Assembly (NCBI GenBank): GCA_002412765.1
Contig: DHVR01000038.1
Location: forward strand, 26,275 to 42,741
DNA from: Leptolinea sp. UBA5203
GTDB taxonomy: Bacteria; Chloroflexota; Anaerolineae; Anaerolineales; Anaerolineaceae
DNA length: 16,467 bases
Direction: 5' to 3'
Below are positions 1 through 6,025 of the stretch, piece after piece (position 1 is the first letter of the stretch; each line of letters starts with the position of its first letter). The notes below the pieces were generated by a model that had not been told where the DNA came from, searched no databases, and saw only the letters and a list, made by a program, of their open reading frames with translations. Both the position numbers and the translations under genes were made by a program.

Positions 1-139
1 ATTCCAATTGTCGAATGCTTTGCCCTTAATGCCTAATGGAATTCCAATAATGATTGTCAAGTCCCGTTCGGGGGTGGGCAAAGCATTTCATAATATAGCT
101 GGAAAATTGCGGTATCTTTGAAATGCTTGGCCCCTACGG
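1..139. repeat. Two-hairpin dispersed repeat, copy 1 (cut by window edge)
   Basis: Right part of a composite repeat also found at 5443-5616 and 11333-11507. The end of one hairpin is visible at 13-27 (CGAATGCTTTGCCC). A second hairpin follows with arms at 77-91 (GGGCAAAGCATTTC) and 120-137 (GAAATGCTTGGCCCCTAC). It ends in the shared tip CCCCTACGG. From the length of the other copies, about 37 bp are missing to the left of the window. Confidence 0.8.
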
Positions 140-198
140 CGATGGATTTATTACCGCCGGTAGCTTTATCCTACTAGTCTTACGGCATGCTTTGGGAT

Positions 199-1392
199 TC
201 AAGCGTTAAGCAGTATCAGTTCGCGCTGGGGGGCTCCCAAATATTCTGCCCCATTTTCCGTTACGACGATATCTTCCTCCAGACCCAGGTAACCGTAGCC
301 CGGTACCATCAACCCCGGTTCGATGGTATAAACCTGACCCACTTCAAGGCGCTGTTCCGGCAGATTTCCGTATCGTTCCCAATTTGGACCTAAAATTCCA
401 CCCCCATCATGCGCGAGCCTGCCCATTTGGTGACCGGTGGCATATTTGTATTCAGGATAGCCTGCATCCAGGATGGTTTTTCGGGCGGCAGCATCCACGT
501 CCATGCCGCGCACACCGGGTTGGATGGCCTGAAAAGCCACCTCGACAGCCAGGCGGACGGTATCAAATCCTTTTTGCACAGGCTTGGGTGCCTGGGTTTC
601 ATGGGGTTTTAAAATATAAGCCACACGTTGGATATCGGCACAGTAATCCGCCTTGAGTACACCAAAATCAAAGTGGAGGATATGTCCGGGCTGTACGGTC
701 AGGGCGGTGGGGGAGCTATGGCCAACGGGAGATTCCGGCCCGGTGTTGACCGAAGGACAGCCGCTGCGCACCCAGGCTGTTGCCAGCCCCAGGTCGTCCA
801 CTTGTTGGTGCATATAGGCGGCAATATCCATTTCACTCATACCGGGGCGAACCCAGTCCATTGTTTTTTGATAAATAGCCAGGGTCTCTGCAATGGCTGC
901 TCGAATCAGGTTGAGTTCGGCGGCGGTTTTTTGTCCGCGCAGGGCGCTGACCAGCTCCTCGGAAGAAATCAGACGATTCAAATACGGGCTGCCGGAGAGA
1001 TACCCCTGCAGGATTCTGTGCATGCCATGGGATAAGCCGTCCGCCTGGACGTTGTGCATGGAGGTATTGATGGCGATTTTGTGCGGCTGGTAATGGTTCA
1101 AGCTCTCCAGCAGCAGCGGACGAATGGCTTCATCATAGGAAATGACGCTGGCGAAGATGCCCTTAGTGAGGACCTCATCGGCTTCAAATTGCCCTACGAT
1201 GGCGGTATGCTGACCGGTCTTGGAGAATAAGAGGGCGCTTTCCCAGGTCAGGCCGCTGTCGCCGAAGATCAGGGGAAGGACAGGGTCGGCAAAGGCGGAA
1301 GTCTCCCGCACGAAGACAAGCCAAAGATCAATATCCAGATTTTTCATTAGATCAGGCAGTTGGGCGCATTTCTCGTGAATCAATGGATTCAT
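199..1392 (-). CDS. M24 family metallopeptidase (Xaa-Pro aminopeptidase-like)
   Basis: A 397-residue protein with the two-domain layout of M24 peptidases: a creatinase-like N-terminal domain (about 1-150) and a pita-bread catalytic domain (about 155-390). The five expected metal ligands are visible: D242 in HFDFG, D253 in ADIQR, H321 in TGHQMG, E358 in TIEPG and E373 in LEEDIVV. H328 matches the second conserved histidine. The family removes N-terminal residues preceding proline, or acts on related dipeptides, with two metal ions; the exact substrate cannot be read here. There is no signal peptide, so it is cytoplasmic. The ATG at 1392 is preceded by GAGGG five bases upstream. It is a single gene, divergent from the lipoprotein gene. 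Creatinase itself is a less likely alternative. Confidence 0.9.
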   Translation of the reverse strand: MNPLIHEKCAQLPDLMKNLDIDLWLVFVRETSAFADPVLPLIFGDSGLTWESALLFSKTGQHTAIVGQFEADEVLTKGIFASVISYDEAIRPLLLESLNHYQPHKIAINTSMHNVQADGLSHGMHRILQGYLSGSPYLNRLISSEELVSALRGQKTAAELNLIRAAIAETLAIYQKTMDWVRPGMSEMDIAAYMHQQVDDLGLATAWVRSGCPSVNTGPESPVGHSSPTALTVQPGHILHFDFGVLKADYCADIQRVAYILKPHETQAPKPVQKGFDTVRLAVEVAFQAIQPGVRGMDVDAAARKTILDAGYPEYKYATGHQMGRLAHDGGGILGPNWERYGNLPEQRLEVGQVYTIEPGLMVPGYGYLGLEEDIVVTENGAEYLGAPQRELILLNA

Positions 1393-1495
1393 ATCATCCC
1401 TCTTGGTGAGCAGAATAATGGCAAGTATACCCCCGTTTGCCTGGATTCCTCAGAGGATTAAAAAGGCCGGTACTATGTTTTCTGTCCGGTTAAGT

Positions 1496-1501
1496 TATAA
1501 T
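1496..1501 (+). promoter_or_regulatory. Possible -10 box of the lipoprotein gene
   Basis: A perfect TATAAT lies 45 bp before the start codon. Seventeen bases further upstream only a poor -35 (CTATGT, 1473-1478) is present, so the promoter is tentative. Confidence 0.4.
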
Positions 1502-1545
1502 GGCATTATCCGAAAGTTAGTCTCCATTCCTTTTGAGGAGGGAAA

Positions 1546-2169
1546 ATGCGAAAAATTATCATCGGTGCTCTTGTAATGATTTTGGGTATGCTAAGTTTGG
1601 TGGGTTGTCAATCCGCCAATGATCAAGATGTTAATAATCTTCCTGAACCGTTATATGAAATCAGAATCCCGGATACGGTAGCGGATGCCGGTATTCTAGA
1701 GGATTATTTACATTCATCGAAAAGCTTTTTAGAAATGCCCTATCCTGATCTTCAATATATTCAATTCACGTATACCGGGGATATGACCCAAATCGGGGTG
1801 TACAACGGCAAAATGACCCTGCAATATCTTGCCCAAAAACAGGAAGGCTTGATAAAAGAATGGGTTACTCTATTAGCTATCTATGATCCTGCCACAAGAA
1901 ATGTTGCTTTTTATGAGATTCCTGGGCCAACCAGCACCGATGAGTTATATGTTCCGATGTCTGCAGATCGATTCAATGCTCTGATTCCAACCTTGAATCA
2001 ATATTTGCAGACGATTGGTGTCAGCGAGGGTGTGCTCAAAATATCCGATGTACCGGATAAGAAGCGATGGGAAGTTGAACATTCAAAAGCGGAAGGCGCC
2101 AAAGTAGACCTGATCTTGAAAATAAAGAGCGATACATTGGAACTCATTGAGTATCAACAGAATCCATAA
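1546..2169 (+). CDS. Putative lipoprotein of unknown function
   Basis: A 207-residue protein that I do not recognise as a named family. Residues 2-17 are a positively charged start followed by a hydrophobic stretch. They lead into the lipobox L18-V19-G20-C21, so it should be lipidated at C21 and anchored outside the membrane as a mature protein of about 187 residues. The rest is soluble, acidic and rich in beta-prone and tyrosine residues, with no cysteine or evident catalytic motif. The ATG is well supported by a GGAGG Shine-Dalgarno just upstream. It is a single gene followed by a strong terminator. Its base composition is more AT-rich than the neighbouring peptidase gene. A substrate-binding or cell-envelope role is possible but is inference only. 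Confidence 0.85.
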   Translation: MRKIIIGALVMILGMLSLVGCQSANDQDVNNLPEPLYEIRIPDTVADAGILEDYLHSSKSFLEMPYPDLQYIQFTYTGDMTQIGVYNGKMTLQYLAQKQEGLIKEWVTLLAIYDPATRNVAFYEIPGPTSTDELYVPMSADRFNALIPTLNQYLQTIGVSEGVLKISDVPDKKRWEVEHSKAEGAKVDLILKIKSDTLELIEYQQNP

Positions 2170-2193
2170 ACACGAAATCATTAAAAAAAACAT

Positions 2194-2226
2194 AAAAGGT
2201 TCACCGGGTAATTCCGTGAACCTTTT
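2194..2226. terminator. Bidirectional rho-independent terminator
   Basis: An 11-bp perfect stem, AAAAGGTTCAC (2194-2204) with GTGAACCTTTT (2216-2226), is closed by an 11-base loop. It is followed by T6 on the + strand and, through the A8 tract at 2183-2190, by T8 on the - strand. It can therefore end both the lipoprotein gene (+) and the convergent nickel/cobalt permease gene (-). Confidence 0.9.
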
Positions 2227-2248
2227 TTCTTGTAAAAATAACAGGCCT

Positions 2249-3205
2249 TTATTCTTGAATGGTTTCCCGCTGACGGCGGCTGTACGCCGTGAAAAATGCG
2301 ATGGCGAATACCAATGCGGCCCCGATGATCCCGGCAGCGATGGTTGCCAGTCTTTCATCGGCCAATCCAGGCAAAACATAATCGGGGATGATCTGGTAAA
2401 GGGAATCCTTTGCAGCGGAAAGGAAACCGTTTTGCTCTGCCACCCATTCCAGACCATCCGGGTGGGATGAGGCCATCGGCGAGAAAATGGCAAGGACAAG
2501 GGTCAGGAGAACTCCTCCCAGGAGCATGGATTTTGAAGAAGTTTGGCTTTCGTTAACCTGGGAGAATAGATCCTTGCGAGTAACAACCAAAAAGGAGACA
2601 GCACCGAGGGTGATCAGGGCTTCGCCGATGCCGATGATGGCATGAATCGCGGCCATGGCCGGGATGGCAATATTGGCAGGGGACGTGCCGCTGAGGGCCA
2701 GCATGATGGCTGCAGAAAGAGAAGCAATGAAGATGGAAGCCCAGGAGGCCAGCACACTGCCGGTGATGATCCCCCAGGATTTACCTTTTGCAAGTTTCTG
2801 TACGATTTGATAAAAACCGTAAGAAACCGCGACGCCTACCACGGCCATATTGAACAGATTAGCTCCCAGGGCAAGAATGCCGCCGTCCTGAAAAATGATG
2901 GCCTGGGTGGAGACCACGGCTGTCATGACAATGACCGCGGACCAGGGACCCACCAGGATGGTTGCCAGGGCAGCCCCGAGCAGGTGGCCGGATGTGCCGC
3001 CGGTTACGCTGAAATTTAACATCTGCCCGGCGAAAATCGCCGCCGCCAGGATGCCCATCAGCGGAATTTTCTTGTCGTCCAATTCTTTATTGAAATTCTT
3101 TAACGCCAGGCTGATGACGAGGATTGAAACCAGCCAAAAGAAGAGGGATACAGCAAGACTTAAAAAACCATCAGGAATGTGCATGGGTGCAGGCGAATGA
3201 AGCAT
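2249..3205 (-). CDS. Energy-coupling-factor nickel/cobalt permease, CbiM/NikM with fused PDGLE (CbiN/NikN-like) domain
   Basis: Substrate-capture membrane protein of an ECF-type Ni2+/Co2+ importer. Numbered from the ATG at 3205 (318 residues), the family N-terminus MHIPDGFL sits at 8-15. The histidine of GTSGHLLG is H74, and there are several hydrophobic segments up to about residue 208. A PDGLE domain follows (HPDGLEW at 248-254), ending in a transmembrane helix at about 287-306. This is the NikMN or CbiMN fusion layout. The start at 3205 has a good GGAGAGG six bases upstream; a TTG at 3220 overlaps that site and is unlikely. The ATG at 3184, coding the MH of MHIPDGFL, lacks a Shine-Dalgarno but would give the canonical N-terminus. 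No CbiQ or CbiO gene is adjacent, so the ATPase part must lie elsewhere or be absent. Metal specificity is not settled by the sequence. Confidence 0.9.
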   Translation of the reverse strand: MLHSPAPMHIPDGFLSLAVSLFFWLVSILVISLALKNFNKELDDKKIPLMGILAAAIFAGQMLNFSVTGGTSGHLLGAALATILVGPWSAVIVMTAVVSTQAIIFQDGGILALGANLFNMAVVGVAVSYGFYQIVQKLAKGKSWGIITGSVLASWASIFIASLSAAIMLALSGTSPANIAIPAMAAIHAIIGIGEALITLGAVSFLVVTRKDLFSQVNESQTSSKSMLLGGVLLTLVLAIFSPMASSHPDGLEWVAEQNGFLSAAKDSLYQIIPDYVLPGLADERLATIAAGIIGAALVFAIAFFTAYSRRQRETIQE

Positions 3206-3246
3206 AAGGATCCTCTCCAAAAAGTGGTTTAATTTGTATAAAGACG

Positions 3247-3275
3247 ATTATAACGGAAATGGTTTGCAATTGCAA
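3247..3275 (-). promoter_or_regulatory. Promoter of the nickel/cobalt permease gene
   Basis: On the minus strand a -35 of TTGCAA (3275-3270) and a perfect -10 of TATAAT (3252-3247) are separated by 17 bp. Transcription would start near 3240, leaving a leader of about 35 nt. That is too short for a cobalamin riboswitch. Confidence 0.75.
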
Positions 3276-3286
3276 CTAATTGCAAT
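3264..3286. promoter_or_regulatory. TTGCAA-type operator overlapping the permease promoter
   Basis: Three TTGCAA hexamers lie at 3264-3269, 3270-3275 and 3280-3285. The last two form a dyad ATTGCAA-N4-TTGCAAT (3269-3286) that covers the -35 box and extends upstream of it. The pattern resembles the Nur box of Streptomyces (tTGCaa-N5-ttGCAA), the target of a Fur-family nickel repressor, though the spacer is one base shorter. Binding by a metal-responsive repressor is inferred. Confidence 0.55.
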
Positions 3287-3352
3287 AAGGAAAACATTAG
3301 ATTTAGTAGATTGATCCTGCAAATTTATTTTGTTTCCGGCTACCGTTGTGGG

Positions 3353-3404
3353 AAGGTTTACAAGTTGTCTTCAAGATTGGCGCTTGGGATTGAACCTGCC
3401 CCTA
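3353..3404. repeat. GGTTTACAAG-type hairpin repeat, copy 1
   Basis: Begins AAGGTTTACAAG and ends GAACCTGCCCCTA. It is about 80 percent identical by eye to the copy at 3644-3702, with the shared core GATTGGCGC. Its right end carries the CCCCTA tip common to the other repeat families in this window. Confidence 0.7.
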
Positions 3405-3446
3405 TGGATCAACATCGGTTAACCAGCCATATTAATCCACAACCTT

Positions 3447-3503
3447 GTAGGGGCGGGTTTTATCAATCCCGTATATCTATCCCATGCCTTGTAAACCCGC
3501 CCT
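3447..3503. repeat. GGTTTACAAG-type hairpin repeat, copy 2 (inverted)
   Basis: Begins with the tip GTAGGGGCGGGTTTTATC and ends CTTGTAAACCCGCCCT, so it lies in the opposite orientation to the copies at 3353-3404 and 3644-3702. Confidence 0.65.
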
Positions 3504-3643
3504 GAGTGCCAATCCAGGCGGTATGCTGACAGGTTAAGACACAGAACTATTTCCAGGAAAAAAATTTAGCATATGGGAAGGGCAGGTTTATGATTTGATT
3601 TGCTGTCAGGTTACCGGAAAAATAAAAGGTTCCCGGCATATGG

Positions 3644-3702
3644 TTAGGGCAGGTTTACAAGATGGCTTCGGGATTGGCGCCTGGGATTAAACCTGCCCCT
3701 AC
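3644..3702. repeat. GGTTTACAAG-type hairpin repeat, copy 3
   Basis: Inverted arms TTAGGGCAGGTTTA (3644-3657) and TTAAACCTGCCCCTAC (3687-3702). The right tip contains the stop codon of the acetyltransferase gene (TAG on the minus strand, 3701-3699). Confidence 0.75.
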
Positions 3703-4250
3703 GGGTTTTTCCTCGACTGCTCCCGGGTGAATGCATAATCCACTTCGGTGGACCATTCCCCCCGCAGAAAGATGGCGTTGGGGCGGATGAGCTGCTGGGT
3801 GAAGCCAACTTTTTCCAGGAGATGCATGGAAAGGGTATTACGGCTATCACAGGTGGCGTGGATTTTGATCAGCGGGGTGCTGGTAAAACAGTAGTTTAAC
3901 ATTGCCCGGACGCTCTCCACAGCGTAGCCTTGTTTTTGATATAGTGGGGAGATGGCATACCCAATTTCGGCAATTTCAAATTTGCTGTCCAAAAAATGGA
4001 TGCCGATGTCGCCAATCAGGGTTCGATCAGCTTGCAAGCGGATGCCAAATTGAAACCATTGATCCTGCGTGCCAAAAGGCAGACGGTGATGCTGTTCCAC
4101 CAGATCACGCACGGCTTCTTCGGTGACCGGGTACCAATATTGATATCGTGCGATTTCAGGATCGTTGCGATAGGTAGCGAAGGTGGGGACATCTTCGAGA
4201 GTGAGCAGGGATAACAGCAGTCGTTGGGTTTGAAGGATTGGCAGGGTCAT
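3699..4250 (-). CDS. GNAT family N-acetyltransferase (RimJ/RimL-like)
   Basis: A 183-residue protein with the single-domain fold of Acetyltransf_3 enzymes, which move an acetyl group from acetyl-CoA to an amine (a protein N-terminus or a small molecule). It starts ILQTQRLLLSLLTLEDVPTF, the usual beginning of this group. The acetyl-CoA loop is read in SPLYQKQGYAVESV (a Q-x-x-G-x-A type motif). Near the end are the conserved N-x-x-S-x-x-L-x-E-K-x-G-F residues (SRNTLSMHLLEKVGF). The frame is open upstream to 4448, but that extension is not family-like. The ATG at 4250 has AGGAAA upstream and gives the normal length. The stop codon lies inside the tip of a repeat element, so the C-terminal residues may have been altered by that insertion. 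The substrate is unknown. Confidence 0.88.
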   Translation of the reverse strand: MTLPILQTQRLLLSLLTLEDVPTFATYRNDPEIARYQYWYPVTEEAVRDLVEQHHRLPFGTQDQWFQFGIRLQADRTLIGDIGIHFLDSKFEIAEIGYAISPLYQKQGYAVESVRAMLNYCFTSTPLIKIHATCDSRNTLSMHLLEKVGFTQQLIRPNAIFLRGEWSTEVDYAFTREQSRKNP

Positions 4251-4409
4251 GGGTGGTTTCCTGGTATTGCAATGCGGTTGGCAGAATCTGATGGGATTGA
4301 TTCTATGCGGTTGGATGTAAATTGTCAAACGTGTGAAACAAAATTTTGATTGCATTTGGAAAAAAAAGCATATGCACAGGTAACCCGGGTTAATATGGAA
4401 TTCAGTTCG

Positions 4410-4474
4410 GAGGGAGGGTTTAGCATCCAAGATAAGGTTGAATATCAAAGCATCTTAGGATGCTAAACCCCTAC
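4410..4474. repeat. GTTTAGCATCC-type hairpin repeat, copy 1
   Basis: Perfect 13-bp arms GGGTTTAGCATCC (4416-4428) and GGATGCTAAACCC (4458-4470), followed by the CCCCTAC tip. The second copy is at 11137-11201. Confidence 0.85.
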
Positions 4475-4554
4475 AAATGTAAATAAATGTTGGTGACTGA
4501 GGTCATTCATGTGCAGGTTAAGCAATTTAAAAAATAGGCGTGTATGAAAAACAA

Positions 4555-4582
4555 ACAAGGACAATGCGATGATTGCCCTTGT
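4555..4582 (-). terminator. Terminator of the 70-residue protein gene
   Basis: On the minus strand ACAAGGGCAAT pairs with ATTGTCCTTGT (11 bp, one G-U pair) around a six-base loop, followed by TTGTTTTTC. It lies 24 bp after the stop codon. Confidence 0.8.
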
Positions 4583-4606
4583 GTTTTTGTGGGGGATGAG
4601 AATCCA

Positions 4607-4819
4607 TTACCGGCTTTGCATGCCTCTGTGGACTTTTGATCCCGAGAAGAGCAAGGCGCTGATTGCTGAAACCAGGGAAGAAATCATCCCTTTGTGAGAA
4701 CCGGAATTCTCCTGGTTACAGCGATTGATTAATCGACGCTGGTTGGATTCCTGAATCAAATCATTTCGAACAAAATTATTCATCATCTGCATCCCGACCC
4801 AGCTTTCCTGTTGCATCAT
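4607..4819 (-). CDS. Small protein of unknown function (70 aa)
   Basis: A 70-residue protein that I do not recognise. The start is decided by a perfect AAGGAGGTG Shine-Dalgarno six bases before the first of two consecutive ATG codons (4819 and 4816). The track-like extension to 4849 would run through this site. The N-terminal half is polar and helical with the stretch RNDLIQESNQRRLINR, and the C-terminal half has a short hydrophobic stretch (about 45-58) too weak for a sure membrane helix. The ES-x-QR motif recurs in the next small gene (5008-5184), which has the same orientation and its own terminator. The strong ribosome-binding site, terminator and related neighbour argue for a real gene. 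Function unknown. Confidence 0.75.
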   Translation of the reverse strand: MMQQESWVGMQMMNNFVRNDLIQESNQRRLINRCNQENSGSHKGMISSLVSAISALLFSGSKVHRGMQSR

Positions 4820-4947
4820 GATCCACCTCCTTCGGTAGATAAAAACCAATTCATTAATTCATTAACATGACCGTTCAGCGGTAGTCGGGTTTTGCGTCCG
4901 ATGAATTTTCCAAATATGGAGGGTTCATAGGACAGACCTGTCTCAAG

Positions 4948-4978
4948 AAAAACAGGATGGTTCTTTACCATCCTGTTT
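4948..4978 (-). terminator. Terminator of the 58-residue protein gene
   Basis: A 12-bp perfect stem, AAACAGGATGGT (4950-4961) with ACCATCCTGTTT (4967-4978), has a five-base loop. On the minus strand it is followed by a T-rich run and lies about 30 bp beyond the stop codon at 5008. Confidence 0.9.
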
Positions 4979-5007
4979 ATGCATCTGCTCCGCAGAGCAA
5001 GACATGC

Positions 5008-5184
5008 TTACATAAACAGGGTTAAAACCAGAATGACTACTGCAGCACCCATAGTGCCAATGACTTTGATTGTTTTGCTGGTAGATAAAATTCTTGCCAG
5101 CCTGGCATTTTCAGCCTTGCGGTAAAGTCTTTGTTGGCTTTCCATGGATAAATAATAATTTACAAGATAATCGCGTTCTAACAT
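5008..5184 (-). CDS. Small membrane-anchored protein of unknown function (58 aa)
   Basis: A 58-residue open frame that begins MLERDYLVNYY. It contains SMESQQRLYRKAENARLARIL (13-33, described here by position) as a charged amphipathic helix, and ends in a hydrophobic segment at about 40-57 that should form one membrane helix. The ATG at 5184 has AAGGAGA six bases upstream, and a strong terminator follows the stop. The layout suggests a cytoplasmic helical head on a C-terminal membrane anchor. It shares the ES-x-QR motif with the protein at 4607-4819. Another ATG seven bases upstream is out of frame. I know no function for it. Confidence 0.8.
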   Translation of the reverse strand: MLERDYLVNYYLSMESQQRLYRKAENARLARILSTSKTIKVIGTMGAAVVILVLTLFM

Positions 5185-5442
5185 GCTGCATCTCCTTTTT
5201 CTTACAACCTCAAGGATACACCAGTCAAGACATGGATACTCCCTGCCACGGGATAGACTTCGGCTTGTGCCTTGGAAGGGAGTATTCCCTGGTCAGGTGG
5301 ATAGGTAGGTTGGTGGGGGATCAGGTATGGTGGGCAGTATCTGGGGAGCTGAATTGACAAAATACCTTGAAATTCCCAGTAGGAGTAGGTGTAGGGCATC
5401 AATTTAAGAAAATAAATTAACATCATTACCCGATAAATACCT

Positions 5443-5616
5443 GTAGGGGCAAAGCATTTCAAAAAGAGGCTGGAAAATTACGGCATCATTGAAATGCTTT
5501 GCCCTTTCTCGGATGGAATTTTCACAGGAAAGTGGAAAATCTTGTTTGGCGGGCAGGGCAAAGCATTCGATGGAATGGACTGATATTTGAAGCCGTTCCG
5601 AATGCTTGGCCCCTAC
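5443..5616. repeat. Two-hairpin dispersed repeat, copy 2
   Basis: A 174-bp composite bounded by GTAGGGGCAAAGCATTTC on the left and GCTTGGCCCCTAC on the right. Hairpin 1 pairs GGGGCAAAGCATTTCA with TGAAATGCTTTGCCC. Hairpin 2 pairs GGGCAAAGCATTCG with CGAATGCTTGGCCC. The spacer between the hairpins (TTTCTCGGATGGAATT) is shared with the copy at 11333-11507. Confidence 0.9.
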
Positions 5617-5861
5617 GGCGAATGAGGAAAATTCCAATTTAATCCTGGAATTTCCTTAAAACGAAATGAATGTGAAATGAAAATTCACTTATTTCTGAGA
5701 ATTACTTGTGGGGTAGGTTATTTAAATACAATCATGCTGTGTTTGACTAATGAAACCTGCTTCCATTTGCTGGATCATACACTTGTTACTGGATCACAAA
5801 TAACTAGCTTTACCAGATAGACTTGGATGAGTCGTCATAAATTACTTAAGTTGATGCGTAT

Positions 5862-5883
5862 GTGGCAATTCATGAATTGCCAC
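5862..5883. repeat. Perfect 22-bp palindrome, GGCAATTC type
   Basis: GTGGCAATTCA followed by its exact reverse complement. The same core with longer arms occurs at 11571-11608. The flank CACTAC gives a GTAG-type tip as in the other repeats. Confidence 0.85.
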
Positions 5884-5955
5884 TACAGAGTAGACAGCCC
5901 TGTTCGCTCTATGAACTCATTGAGGGCAATCGTGGAAATCGTAGGGCAGTGGTAT

Positions 5956-6013
5956 GTGCCCGATAGGGTAAAGTGCCCGATAGGGTAAAGTGCCCGATAG
6001 GGTAAAGTGCCCG
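5956..6013. repeat. 17-bp tandem repeat, 3.4 units
   Basis: Three identical units of GTGCCCGATAGGGTAAA (5956-5972, 5973-5989, 5990-6006) plus a partial GTGCCCG. The array is framed by GTAGGGC (5941-5947) and GCCCTA-AGG-CTAC (6013-6025), so it seems to be an expansion inside a GTAG-tipped repeat. It abuts the stop codon of the DUF190-CBS gene. Confidence 0.9.
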
Positions 6014-6025
6014 CCCTAAGGCTAC

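Larger units (their letters stand above)
3206..3698. other. Repeat-rich intergenic region without a gene
   Basis: After the permease promoter (to about 3290) this stretch holds three GGTTTACAAG-type hairpins. It also holds a 22-bp direct repeat (3569-3590 and 3636-3657, starting GCATATGG and ending GCAGGTTTA, two mismatches). No open frame with a ribosome-binding site and a plausible protein was found on either strand. Confidence 0.7.
4251..4606. other. Intergenic region with one hairpin repeat and a terminator
   Basis: Contains a GTTTAGCATCC-type repeat (4410-4474) and the terminator of the small gene to its right (4555-4582). No further gene was seen. Confidence 0.6.
5185..6025. other. Long repeat-rich region without a gene
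   Basis: Contains an imperfect stem (GGATACTCCCT at 5234-5244 with AGGGAGTATTC at 5277-5287), a full two-hairpin repeat (5443-5616), a perfect 22-bp palindrome (5862-5883) and a 17-bp tandem repeat (5956-6013). Open frames here run through the repeats and lack ribosome-binding sites. The AT-rich part, 5620-5860, shows nothing I can name. Confidence 0.7.

Noticed and set aside
628..1035. Plus-strand open frames inside the peptidase gene and similar frames opposite other genes
   Set aside because: They are shadows of the real genes on the other strand, without ribosome-binding sites or recognisable domains.
3206..3240. Cobalamin riboswitch upstream of the CbiM/NikM gene
   Set aside because: The predicted leader of about 35 nt is far too short.
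3206..4250. Long N-terminal extensions of the acetyltransferase (to 4448), DUF190-CBS (to 7417) and CrcB (to 7788) frames
   Set aside because: Internal ATG codons have ribosome-binding sites or give family-like N-termini; the extensions run into repeats, a neighbouring gene or a promoter.
5202..5462. 86-residue open frame on the minus strand
   Set aside because: It runs into the two-hairpin repeat, has no ribosome-binding site and overlaps the leader of the 58-residue protein gene.
5956..6013. CRISPR array
   Set aside because: The 17-bp units are directly adjacent with no spacers, and no cas gene is present.
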